A stretch of DNA of 5,419 nt, from contig CALMBS010000385.1 in assembly GCA_937860285.1 (NCBI GenBank), positions 1-5,419 on the forward strand. The letters run 5' to 3'. The translations under genes and the position numbers were made by a program. This DNA is from an uncultured Chloroflexota bacterium. Its GTDB lineage: Bacteria > Chloroflexota > Dehalococcoidia > UBA2247 > RBG-13-53-26. The notes under the pieces were generated by a model. The model was not told the origin of the DNA. It worked only from the letters and a program-made list of their open reading frames with translations, and did not search any database. Positions 1 to 5,220 of the stretch are shown here, piece after piece (position 1 is the first letter of the stretch; each line of letters begins with the position of its first letter).

Positions 1-1
1 C

Positions 2-190
2 TTCGGCCACCTGGCGAGCCGAGAGAAGCTCCTGTTCCAGGGGGCCGAGGCCTTTGACGAGGGTATGGCGGAGGGTCTTCAGTCGCTTGGACAGCAGAGG
101 GTCATTGAGCAGGAAGCGGGACACATCCTCCAGAACCCGGAGTCCTTCCCCAAGGCGGTCCAGGTTGGCATCGACAAGTCGCAGCACTAA
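2..190 (+). CDS. C-terminal end of an unrecognised protein (partial)
   Basis: An open frame enters from the left edge and runs 62 codons to a TAA at 188-190. The visible tail begins FGHLASREKL and ends VGIDKSQH. It looks alpha-helical, rich in Gln, Glu and Ala, with no membrane segment, Cys pair or motif that I can tie to a family. Codon third positions are mostly G or C, as in the neighbouring genes, and the frame has no stop from the edge onward, so it is probably a real gene whose start lies outside the window. Its stop overlaps the stop of the minus-strand zinc-ribbon gene, a tight convergent arrangement with no terminator seen between them. Function unknown. It could also be a chance open frame, but the codon bias makes that less likely. 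Confidence 0.55.
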   Translation, partial: FGHLASREKLLFQGAEAFDEGMAEGLQSLGQQRVIEQEAGHILQNPESFPKAVQVGIDKSQH

Positions 191-549
191 ACCTCGGTCA
201 CACCGGGCTGAAGGTCCTTCACCGATTCAGGCATCTGCCCATCACGCGCCGCCTGAATCATGTCCTGAACCTGTGAAGGCATCTCCATGCCCAAGTCCTG
301 GAATTTCTTCTCAGTCCACCGGCCGATGTTGCGCGGGTCCTTGTAGTAGTCCTCGCCGGGCTGGTACGGGTCGCCCGACTCCTCGTGAACGGTGGCCAGC
401 GACTTGTGGTAGGCGAAGCTGGAGAAGACCCGGCTCATCTCCCGGCCACCGCAGGAAGCGCACACCGGGGTCAGCGCATCATTGAAGCTCTTCACGAAGA
501 AGCTGGACTTCTTCTGGCACGAAGAGCAGCGGTACTCGTACACCGGCAT
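187..549 (-). CDS. FmdB-family zinc ribbon protein (second gene of pair)
   Basis: A 120-residue soluble cytoplasmic protein that begins MPVYEYRC, the signature opening of the FmdB/CxxC_CxxC_SSSS zinc-ribbon family. The zinc ligands are visible as C8-x2-C11 and C30-x2-C33 (the second followed by GG), joined by a short beta-hairpin segment. After the ribbon comes a conserved-looking MSRVFSSFAY stretch (38-47) and a helical, charged tail (about 70-112) containing DPRNIGRW. The family is named after a putative regulator of amidase/formamidase genes, but most members have no proven role; nucleic-acid or protein binding is inferred from the zinc ribbon. The start lies only 6 bases after the stop of the upstream paralogue, so the two are probably co-transcribed and translationally coupled; the nearest purine-rich stretch (about 562-570) lies inside the end of the upstream gene, further away than ideal. 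The stop codon (TAG, 187-189) overlaps the stop of the convergent + strand gene. Confidence 0.93.
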   Translation of the reverse strand: MPVYEYRCSSCQKKSSFFVKSFNDALTPVCASCGGREMSRVFSSFAYHKSLATVHEESGDPYQPGEDYYKDPRNIGRWTEKKFQDLGMEMPSQVQDMIQAARDGQMPESVKDLQPGVTEV

Positions 550-555
550 GGGCGC

Positions 556-972
556 CTAGTCCTCTCCTCCCGCAGCGGGTCCCGCACCCGCGGGCGGCTC
601 CGGTTCTCCCAGGATCCTCTTCTGCATCTCCGGCACCACGCTCTCGTAGCTCTCACCCCTCTCCAGCCTCTCCACCATGTCCTGGTACTCCGGGGTCTTC
701 TCGCCCTCGGTGCCACCCAGCCTCCGCGACCACTCCACCATGGCCGTGGGGTCATTGTGCATCATACGATTGACCAGCACGGGGTCATCCAGGATGTCGC
801 CGTAGATGTCCTGGTCCGTCCTCACCATGGCAAACGTAGAAAAGAGGCGGGTCAGGTCCTTGCCGCCACAGAAGCTGCAGGTCACGTCTCCGGCTCCGGA
901 GAAACCACGCACCAGCACGGACACCTTCCGGCCGCATTTCTTGTTCTGACAACGGTACTCGTACACGGGCAT
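556..972 (-). CDS. FmdB-family zinc ribbon protein (first gene of pair)
   Basis: A 138-residue paralogue of the next gene, starting with the same MPVYEYRC. Likely zinc ligands are C8, C13, C32 and C35. The first pair is spaced C-x4-C (QNKK between the cysteines) rather than the usual C-x2-C; the second pair is C-x2-C followed by GG. The segment LTRLFSTFAM (40-49) matches MSRVFSSFAY of the paralogue, and a DPTAMVEW segment parallels DPRNIGRW. The tail after about residue 122 is a low-complexity Pro/Gly/Ala stretch ending GGED. The start at 972 is chosen over an in-frame ATG at 1149 because it gives the family's canonical N-terminus and has GGAGG at 978-982, five bases upstream; the extra 59 residues from 1149 look noncoding and cross the promoter region. 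Family roles are mostly unproven; a small zinc-binding regulatory or accessory protein is the safest description. Confidence 0.92.
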   Translation of the reverse strand: MPVYEYRCQNKKCGRKVSVLVRGFSGAGDVTCSFCGGKDLTRLFSTFAMVRTDQDIYGDILDDPVLVNRMMHNDPTAMVEWSRRLGGTEGEKTPEYQDMVERLERGESYESVVPEMQKRILGEPEPPAGAGPAAGGED

Positions 973-977
973 GCTAT

Positions 978-982
978 CCTCC
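978..982 (-). promoter_or_regulatory. Shine-Dalgarno site of upstream fmdB-like gene
   Basis: GGAGG on the minus strand, five bases before the ATG at 972. It decides the start of the first zinc-ribbon gene in favour of the MPVYEYRC N-terminus over the longer open frame from 1149. Confidence 0.8.
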
Positions 983-1036
983 CACGACAAAGAGGGCCCT
1001 GGCCTGAATGGAAAGCAGTCGGGCCCCAACATAATG

Positions 1037-1045
1037 ATTCTATCA
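1037..1045 (-). promoter_or_regulatory. Extended -10 promoter for the fmdB-like pair
   Basis: The minus strand reads TGATAGAAT, an extended -10 (TGn followed by TAGAAT, 5 of 6 to consensus). A convincing -35 is absent at 17-18 bp, which is acceptable for extended -10 promoters. Transcription would start near 1030 and give a leader of about 58 nt before the ATG at 972. It lies back to back with the promoter of the divergent YkvA gene, whose -35 occupies 1061-1066, so RNA polymerase binding at the two could interfere. Confidence 0.5.
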
Positions 1046-1060
1046 CAGGCGGCGGCGCCT

Positions 1061-1089
1061 TTGACAGTCCGCATGCGCCGCCCTAACAT
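1061..1089 (+). promoter_or_regulatory. Sigma-70-type promoter of the YkvA gene, leaderless geometry
   Basis: A perfect -35 TTGACA at 1061-1066, a 17-bp spacer, and TAACAT (4 of 6 to TATAAT) at 1084-1089. Six bases separate the -10 from the ATG at 1096, so the expected transcription start coincides with the A of the start codon. No Shine-Dalgarno site could then be on the transcript, and none is apparent. This supports a leaderless mRNA and the choice of 1096 as start. Confidence 0.65.
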
Positions 1090-1095
1090 GGCGGA

Positions 1096-1554
1096 ATGGC
1101 AAGAGAGACGCCACGGTGCCCACAGGAGCCAGGGGCTGACGGTGCGCACGCGCCGCCGGGCCTGTGGCAGCGGTGCCGGAGACGGGCAGAGGGTCTAAAG
1201 GCCGACACCTATGCCCTCTACCTGGCCTGCCGGGACCCCCGGACGCCCTGGTATGCCAGGCTGCTGGTCGCCGGGGTGGTGGTCTACGCCGTCAGCCCCA
1301 TCGACCTGGTCCCCGACTTCATACCCGTCCTGGGCCTGCTGGACGACATCGTCATCGTGCCGCTGGGCGCGGCGCTGGCCTTCAGGCTGGTGCCCCGGGA
1401 GGTGATGGCGGACTGCCGGCAGAGGGCGCGCTGCGCCACGGGGGCCGGCGCCCCGCGGCGGTCCAGGTGGCTGGCGGGCGCCATCGTGGTCGCCATCTGG
1501 CTCCTGGTTGTGGCCCTGGCAGCCCTGACGGCATGGAGGATCGCGGGCACCTGA
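1096..1554 (+). CDS. YkvA-family (DUF1232) membrane protein
   Basis: A 152-residue predicted membrane protein. The DUF1232/YkvA signature is SPIDLVPDFIPVLGLLDD at 67-84, preceded by the typical ALYLACRDPRTPWYARLL (about 40-57). Hydrophobic segments lie at about 56-66, 75-98 and, at the C-terminus, 125-147 (AGAIVVAIWLLVVALAAL core). A basic stretch RRRAEGLK (28-35) precedes the domain, and another basic patch (RRSR, 121-124) precedes the last membrane span. The family is widespread and its biochemical role is not established, so no function is assigned. The first ~22 residues are rich in Pro, Gly and Ala and look non-conserved, so the true start could be later, but the promoter geometry points at ATG 1096. 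The gene is divergent from the zinc-ribbon pair and convergent with the helicase, 32 bases from its stop. Confidence 0.88.
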   Translation: MARETPRCPQEPGADGAHAPPGLWQRCRRRAEGLKADTYALYLACRDPRTPWYARLLVAGVVVYAVSPIDLVPDFIPVLGLLDDIVIVPLGAALAFRLVPREVMADCRQRARCATGAGAPRRSRWLAGAIVVAIWLLVVALAALTAWRIAGT

Positions 1555-1562
1555 CACGGAGG

Positions 1563-1579
1563 CGGGTCATTCGCACCCG
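1563..1579. terminator. Weak hairpin between convergent YkvA and helicase genes
   Basis: CGGGT (1563-1567) and ACCCG (1575-1579) form a 5-bp stem with a 7-base loop in the 32-base gap between the convergent stops. It could help end transcription from both sides, but the stem is short and neither strand has a T tract after it, so this is a weak candidate. Confidence 0.22.
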
Positions 1580-1586
1580 GTCCGGT

Positions 1587-3656
1587 TCACTTCCAGATAT
1601 CCCGTACACGGGCAGCGATGTCGACGCCGGGCGTTAGCGCCGCCGACGAGGCGCCGCCGGGCGCCTCCCTGGCCAGGGTAACCCGCTCCATGGCCGCCAG
1701 CACCTCGTCGCTGAAGAAGCGGGACAGCTGGGCATAGGTGTGCCGGTCCGAGACGCCGGGCGGCCGGATGTAGTAGCGCTGCGGCCACAGCACATAAAGG
1801 TGGTCCCGGGCGCGGGTCATGGCCACGTAGGCCAGCCTCAGCTCCTCTTCGATCTCTTCGCTGCTGCCCGTGGACATGTCCGACGGCAGACAGCCGTCGG
1901 AAGCGTGGATGAGGTAGACCACGTCCCACTCCAGGCCCTTGGCCGAGTGGATGGTCGACAGGACCAGCCAGTCCTCATCCTTGCCCGGCGGCCCGGCCAG
2001 ATCGCCCGTTGATGCCGGGGGATCCAGGACCAGGTCCGCCAGGAACTCCGTCCGGGAGTCGTACCGGCCGGCCAGCGTCGCCATATAGGCGATGTCATTC
2101 TCCCTGGCCGGGGCATTCTCGTACTCCTGCCGCAGCAGCGGCCCGTAGAAGGCCCGGATGCGGTCCATCTGCACCGGGAGGCCGCTGTCCCCAAGGGGCG
2201 CCAGATCGCGCAGCAGCGCTCCCAGCTCCGATACCTGCTTCCTGGCGGAGGGCGCCGCTTGAAAGGACGCTACGGAGGACGGGTCGAACCGGTTCCGGCC
2301 AAGGTGCTCGATGATGGCGGCCGTGGTCACGGGACCCACGCCGTCCAGGAGCTGCAGCACCCGGAACCAGGCCACCTCGTCGCGCGGGTTCTCCAGTATG
2401 CGCAGAAAGGCCAGCACGTCCTTGACGTGGGCCGCCTCCAGGAAGCGCAGGCCCCCGTACTTGCGGAAGGGGATGTTGCGCCTGGTGAGCGCCAGCTCCA
2501 GGGAGTTGGAGTGGTGGGCCGCCCGGAAGAGGACGGCCTGTCGGCGCAGCGGGGTGCCCTGCTCGTAGTGCTGCAGCACCAGCCTTATTACCTGGTCGTC
2601 CTCCTGGGTCTCATCGACGCAGGTGACCAGCCGGGGGCGGTGCTCCGCCTCCCGGTCCGACCACAGCTCCTTCGAGAACCTCTCCCGGGCCTGGCTGATG
2701 ACCCGATTGGTGGTGTCCAGGATGGGCTTCGTCGACCGGTAGTTCTGCTCCAGGGTGACTATCCTGGCCCCGGGGAAGTGGCGGGGAAAATCGAGCATGT
2801 TCCGCACCGTGGCGGACCTGAAACCATAGATGCTCTGGGCATCGTCCCCAACTACGGTGACGTTGTGGTTCCGCCGCCTCATGCCCATCAGGATGCCGGC
2901 CTGCAGGCTGTTAGTGTCCTGGTATTCGTCGACCAGTATGTGGTCGAAGCGGCCGCCGATGGATTCCGCCGCCTTTTCGTCCTCCAGCAGGTAGTACAGG
3001 TAGAGCAGGAGGTCATCATAGTCGAGGACCTGCTGCTTCTGCTTGCGGCTGACGTACTCTGCGAACAGCTGCTTGAGCTCGTCCTGCCACATCCGGCACC
3101 AGGGGAAGTCGCGCGCCAGGACCTTCTCCAGGTCTTCGTTCCCATTCACCCGCCGGGAGTAGATGTCGAGGCAGGTGGCCTTTCGGGGGAACCGGCTCTC
3201 CTTCTTCGAGAAGCCCAGGGCATTGCGGACGACGTCCAGGAGGTCCTCGGCGTCGCTCCGGTCCATGATGGTGAACTCCGGCGACAGGCCGGCGGCCCCG
3301 GCGTAGATGCGCAGGAGGCGGTTGGCCACCGCGTGGAAGGTACCGCCCCACACCCTGCCGGTGACGGACCGGTCGCCGATCGCTGAGGCGGCCCGCCTCA
3401 GCATCTCCTCCGCGGCCCGCCGGGTGAAGGTGAGCAGCAGTATCCGCTCCGCGGGGACTCCCTGCTCGATGAGATAGGCCACCCGGTACGCCAGCGTCCG
3501 GGTCTTGCCGGTCCCGGCGCCGGCCACAATGAGCAGCGGGCCGGAACCATGGACGACTGCCGCGCGCTGCGAGGGGTTTACCTCATCCAGCCAGGGTCTT
3601 CGAGAGCTGCCTCCGCCGTCCTCTGCGGTCTCTTCGCGCCGTTCCGATGCCGCCAT
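1587..3656 (-). CDS. UvrD/PcrA/Rep-family ATP-dependent DNA helicase (SF1A)
   Basis: A 689-residue superfamily 1A helicase, expected to unwind DNA 3'-5' using ATP in repair, replication restart or removal of proteins from DNA. The motifs are complete and in order: Q motif NPSQRAAV (27-34); Walker A AGAGTGKT (45-52); motif Ia TFTRRAAEEM (76-85); motif Ic-like GGTFHAVANRLL (104-115); DYDDLL (212-217); Walker B VDEYQDTN (242-249); motif III GDDAQSIYGFRSA (270-282); motif IV EQNYRST (303-309); motif V LSTIHSAKGLEWD (566-578); motif VI EEELRLAYVAMTRARD (603-618). Catalytic K51, D243/E244, Q274, R307 and R617 are all present. The protein ends about 70 residues after motif VI (RVRDIWK) and seems to lack the C-terminal Tudor-like domain of classical PcrA/UvrD, so it cannot be assigned to uvrD, pcrA or rep. 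The first ~20 residues are charged and variable. No Shine-Dalgarno site precedes the ATG, but a perfect -10 sits six bases upstream, suggesting a leaderless transcript. It is probably monocistronic, insulated from the upstream gene by a strong terminator. Confidence 0.95.
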   Translation of the reverse strand: MAASERREETAEDGGGSSRRPWLDEVNPSQRAAVVHGSGPLLIVAGAGTGKTRTLAYRVAYLIEQGVPAERILLLTFTRRAAEEMLRRAASAIGDRSVTGRVWGGTFHAVANRLLRIYAGAAGLSPEFTIMDRSDAEDLLDVVRNALGFSKKESRFPRKATCLDIYSRRVNGNEDLEKVLARDFPWCRMWQDELKQLFAEYVSRKQKQQVLDYDDLLLYLYYLLEDEKAAESIGGRFDHILVDEYQDTNSLQAGILMGMRRRNHNVTVVGDDAQSIYGFRSATVRNMLDFPRHFPGARIVTLEQNYRSTKPILDTTNRVISQARERFSKELWSDREAEHRPRLVTCVDETQEDDQVIRLVLQHYEQGTPLRRQAVLFRAAHHSNSLELALTRRNIPFRKYGGLRFLEAAHVKDVLAFLRILENPRDEVAWFRVLQLLDGVGPVTTAAIIEHLGRNRFDPSSVASFQAAPSARKQVSELGALLRDLAPLGDSGLPVQMDRIRAFYGPLLRQEYENAPARENDIAYMATLAGRYDSRTEFLADLVLDPPASTGDLAGPPGKDEDWLVLSTIHSAKGLEWDVVYLIHASDGCLPSDMSTGSSEEIEEELRLAYVAMTRARDHLYVLWPQRYYIRPPGVSDRHTYAQLSRFFSDEVLAAMERVTLAREAPGGASSAALTPGVDIAARVRDIWK

Positions 3657-3662
3657 TGGTCA

Positions 3663-3668
3663 ATTATA
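3663..3668 (-). promoter_or_regulatory. Consensus -10 box of the helicase gene, leaderless geometry
   Basis: The minus strand reads TATAAT at 3663-3668, a perfect -10. Six bases separate it from the ATG at 3656, so the predicted start of transcription falls on the A of the initiation codon. The -35 position (about 3686-3691, GCACCA) is poor. No purine-rich ribosome site lies in the gap. The spacing is identical to that of the YkvA promoter. Confidence 0.6.
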
Positions 3669-3726
3669 TCCGTTCTCGATGGGCTTGGTGCGGTATCCCC
3701 GGTGGCCCGGCGGAATCCGAGGCAGG

Positions 3727-3776
3727 CTGAAGATGAAGAAAGAAGTGCTGCAGCCCTTGGGAAGGGCTGCAGCACT
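3727..3776 (-). terminator. Strong intrinsic terminator of the lipoprotein gene
   Basis: A perfect 15-bp inverted repeat, AGTGCTGCAGCCCTT (3744-3758) and AAGGGCTGCAGCACT (3762-3776), with a 3-base loop. On the minus strand the stem is followed by a pyrimidine- and T-rich tail, TTCTTTCTTCATCTTC (about 3728-3743). The other side has no T tract, so it acts on minus-strand transcripts. It begins 20 bases after the stop of the substrate-binding lipoprotein gene and separates it from the helicase promoter. Confidence 0.88.
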
Positions 3777-3796
3777 GATACCACCTCAAGAGGAGA

Positions 3797-4720
3797 TCAC
3801 GCCACGGTGAACCAGTCGGACATGGCGTGGAACGAGTCGTCGGCGGCCTTGTACTCCACCATCCTGTAGTACGGCTGCAGTATGTTGAATCCACCGCTGG
3901 CGGCCAGGCCAATGGTCTTGAACCCTGGTATCTCCAGCGCCATTTCCTCAATGGCGTCACGTATGGCTTCGCCATTCACGTTCTCCGCGCCAACGGCATC
4001 AGCCGCCTGGCGCAGGATGCTGGCGACGATGTAGGCGGTGGTCCACCCCGTCTCCCACGTTGTCCCTTTCTTCAGGGACGCTGCGTCGGCTCCCCGGTGC
4101 TCCTCCAGCGCGGAGGCCATCTGGGTCACAAACTCGTTGTCGTCCTCCCACAGCGCCCAGGAGTGGGGCACTATGAGGCCGTCGAGTTGCTCCGGCGTGA
4201 GCAGCGACTGGGTCAGTGTCCACACACCCAGCAGGGACGCACTGGAGCTCACGAATCTTCCCTGATACCCTCTCTGCAGCGCCTCCTTCATGAACAGCGG
4301 CCCCGGGGTACCCGGGATGGTGATTATGATCACATCGTTGTCACTCAGCGTCGCCACCTCGCTGACAAAGGCGGTCTGCGTCATGGGTGCGGTCACCCTC
4401 TCCACCTCGCACTTGCCCGGGTTGGCCGCGATCCCAAGGTCAAACCCACCCCAGAACGCCTCGGTCGTCGCCGACGAAGGCTGGCTCAAGACCCCTATCT
4501 TGATGGGCCTGGTCATCCCCTTGGTCTCCCACCAGTCCTTGACCAGGTAGGTAATCAGGTACTCGCCCTCGACGTTGTAGTCCGGGGCCACACCGTACAT
4601 GTATTCCGTCTGCCGCGACTGGGGATCAGCGGTAAAGGATATGGCCGGTATCCGGTCTTCAGCAAACTGGCCCTTTATGCCGATGACCATCGACACAGAG
4701 TAGACCATGCAGATGTCCAT
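3797..4720 (-). CDS. C-terminal part of the substrate-binding protein after the internal stop
   Basis: From the first ATG after the stop (codon 102 of the full frame) there are 307 codons, carrying most of the two-lobed binding domain: SMVIGIKGQFAEDRIPAIS (end of lobe 1), the PIKIGVLSQPSSATTEAFWG strand-helix, VIIITIPGTPGPLFMKEA (lobe 2) and a C-terminal region with WETGWTTAYIVASILRQA. The fragment has no signal peptide and no well-spaced ribosome site (AGGGG abuts the ATG), so independent translation is unlikely. Its undamaged frame shows that the full gene was under selection until recently. Residues of the frame between 4721 and 4780 also belong to the protein. Confidence 0.7.
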   Translation of the reverse strand: MDICMVYSVSMVIGIKGQFAEDRIPAISFTADPQSRQTEYMYGVAPDYNVEGEYLITYLVKDWWETKGMTRPIKIGVLSQPSSATTEAFWGGFDLGIAANPGKCEVERVTAPMTQTAFVSEVATLSDNDVIIITIPGTPGPLFMKEALQRGYQGRFVSSSASLLGVWTLTQSLLTPEQLDGLIVPHSWALWEDDNEFVTQMASALEEHRGADAASLKKGTTWETGWTTAYIVASILRQAADAVGAENVNGEAIRDAIEEMALEIPGFKTIGLAASGGFNILQPYYRMVEYKAADDSFHAMSDWFTVA

Positions 4721-4780
4721 CCCCTGATTGACCAGCCACTCGTACCCAACGGGGATTCGCCCGTAGTCCAGCCTGGTGTC

Positions 4781-4783
4781 TTA
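4781..4783 (-). other. In-frame TAA nonsense codon in the lipoprotein gene
   Basis: The minus strand reads CTC TAA GAC ACC AGG, where the expected reading is Leu-Tyr-Asp-Thr-Arg. The codon differs from both tyrosine codons only in its third base. TAA is not a known selenocysteine (TGA) or pyrrolysine (TAG) codon, so programmed recoding is unlikely. Confidence 0.85.
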
Positions 4784-5023
4784 GAGCGACAGGTCGATCT
4801 TCAAGCCCGGTATGGGGTCCATCTCGGCCAGGTAGTCTTCCATCCCCCAGATGACTTCCTTGAACGCGCCGGCGCTGACGCCCGTCTGGTCGCCCAGCCA
4901 TCCCAGCACGATGGTGTTCTCCTCCTCCTCTTCGCCACCACCGCAACCAACCAGGAATGGCACGGCCGTCAGCATCAGGGCCAGAATGACCAGGATCAGC
5001 TTACCAGTGAATCTCCATTTCAT
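4781..5023 (-). CDS. N-terminal fragment of the substrate-binding lipoprotein (80 aa)
   Basis: This is the part that would be translated from the normal start. MKWR and a lysine at position 8 form the positive n-region, residues 9-25 are hydrophobic (LILVILALMLTAVPFLV), and LVGC at 24-27 is a lipobox with C27 as the lipidated residue. A Gly/Glu linker (GGGEEEEE, 28-35) follows, then the first beta strand and helix of the binding domain (NTIVLGWLGDQTGVSAG). The product would stop at codon 81 and could not bind ligand, because both lobes need the missing 327 residues. The start is fixed by AAGGAGG at 5034-5040 and by the signal peptide. Confidence 0.75.
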   Translation of the reverse strand: MKWRFTGKLILVILALMLTAVPFLVGCGGGEEEEENTIVLGWLGDQTGVSAGAFKEVIWGMEDYLAEMDPIPGLKIDLSL

Positions 5024-5033
5024 GGTCCGTACC

Positions 5034-5040
5034 CCTCCTT
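5034..5040 (-). promoter_or_regulatory. Shine-Dalgarno site of the lipoprotein gene
   Basis: AAGGAGG on the minus strand, continued by GG, with ten bases between AAGGAGG and the ATG at 5023. It is the strongest ribosome site in the window and contrasts with the helicase and YkvA genes, which have none. Confidence 0.8.
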
Positions 5041-5058
5041 GTCCCCCAATTCACCGCG

Positions 5059-5087
5059 AGTTTATCGCAGCACCGGCCGCAAGTCAA
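5059..5087 (-). promoter_or_regulatory. Promoter of the substrate-binding lipoprotein gene
   Basis: On the minus strand TTGACT (5082-5087, 5 of 6 to the -35 consensus) is followed by a 17-bp spacer and TAAACT (5059-5064, 4 of 6 to the -10 consensus). Transcription would start near 5052, giving a leader of about 29 nt that contains the AAGGAGG site. It is divergent from the tRNA-Phe promoter, with 12 bases between the two -35 boxes. Confidence 0.6.
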
Positions 5088-5099
5088 CGGCCCGCATCT

Positions 5100-5128
5100 T
5101 TTACAATGGCCGTCTCCTCACCTATAAT
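5100..5128 (+). promoter_or_regulatory. Strong sigma-70-type promoter upstream of tRNA-Phe
   Basis: TTTACA (5100-5105, 5 of 6) and a perfect TATAAT (5123-5128) are separated by exactly 17 bp. Transcription would start near 5135, about 18 bases before the first tRNA nucleotide at 5153. The near-consensus promoter shows that the damaged tRNA downstream descends from a real, well-expressed gene. Confidence 0.75.
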
Positions 5129-5152
5129 TGTGGAGGAAGCACGACGCTGCGT

Positions 5153-5195
5153 GCCGAGGTAGCTCAGGTGGTAGAGCAGCGGACTGAAAATCCCC
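5153..5195 (+). tRNA. Truncated tRNA-Phe (anticodon GAA), 5' half only
   Basis: The 5' acceptor strand GCCGAGG (5153-5159) is followed by T8 and A9, D stem GCTC (5162-5165) paired with GAGC (5174-5177), a D loop with GG, and an anticodon arm whose loop CTGAAAA (5184-5190) has anticodon GAA at 5186-5188. This is the canonical start of bacterial tRNA-Phe. The anticodon stem GCGGA/TCCCC has one C-C mismatch at the second pair. After 5195 the sequence departs from a tRNA: there is no GGTTCGA-type T loop and no CCTCGGC to close the acceptor stem anywhere to the window end. As it stands the gene cannot make a working tRNA. Explanations are a mobile-element insertion or deletion junction, an intron whose 3' exon lies beyond the window, or an assembly join. 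Confidence 0.72.
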
Positions 5196-5220
5196 CGTCG
5201 GTCTCCCCACAGTGTCCTTT

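Larger units (their letters stand above)
3797..5023 (-). pseudogene. LivK-like ABC substrate-binding lipoprotein gene with an internal stop
   Basis: A 408-codon frame for a type 1 periplasmic-binding (Peripla_BP_6, branched-chain amino acid/amide class) lipoprotein, interrupted only by TAA at 4781-4783 (codon 81). Both sides of the stop are in the same frame and read continuously: GLKIDLSL, stop, DTRLDYGRIPVGYEWL. In this family the broken position commonly reads (T/S)xYDTR, so the stop most likely replaces a tyrosine codon; one base at 4781 (TAA to TAT or TAC) restores it. The N-terminus is a lipoprotein signal with lipobox LVGC (24-27). The protein would be tethered to the membrane outside the cell and deliver a small ligand to an ABC importer, but no permease or ATPase gene is in the window, so the ligand is unknown. 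Promoter, ribosome site and terminator are all intact, and the 327 codons after the stop have no other lesion. The change is therefore very recent, a sequencing error, or read through. Confidence 0.82.

Noticed and set aside
212..224. TGAAGG-T-CCTTCA palindrome just inside the second zinc-ribbon gene
   Set aside because: It has a one-base loop and no T tract and lies in coding sequence; not a credible terminator for the convergent gene.
973..1149. 59-codon N-terminal extension of the first zinc-ribbon gene
   Set aside because: The FmdB N-terminus is MPVYEYRC at 972 with GGAGG just upstream; the extension runs through the divergent promoter region.
2259..3386. 375-codon + strand open frame inside the helicase gene
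   Set aside because: The opposite strand contains every SF1A helicase motif in order; the + frame shows no motif and is a high-GC shadow.
3744..3776. Hairpin as an operator or attenuator of the helicase
   Set aside because: It lies upstream of the helicase promoter (3663-3668), so it is outside the helicase transcript; orientation and T-rich tail fit termination of the lipoprotein gene.
4781..4783. Programmed recoding of the internal stop
   Set aside because: The codon is TAA, not the TGA or TAG used for selenocysteine or pyrrolysine, and no adjacent stem-loop stands out; a point mutation or error is simpler.
4721..4783. Frameshift as the cause of the split lipoprotein gene
   Set aside because: Both halves are in the same reading frame and the intervening codons read sensibly (DTRLDYGRIPVGYEWL), so only a substitution is needed.
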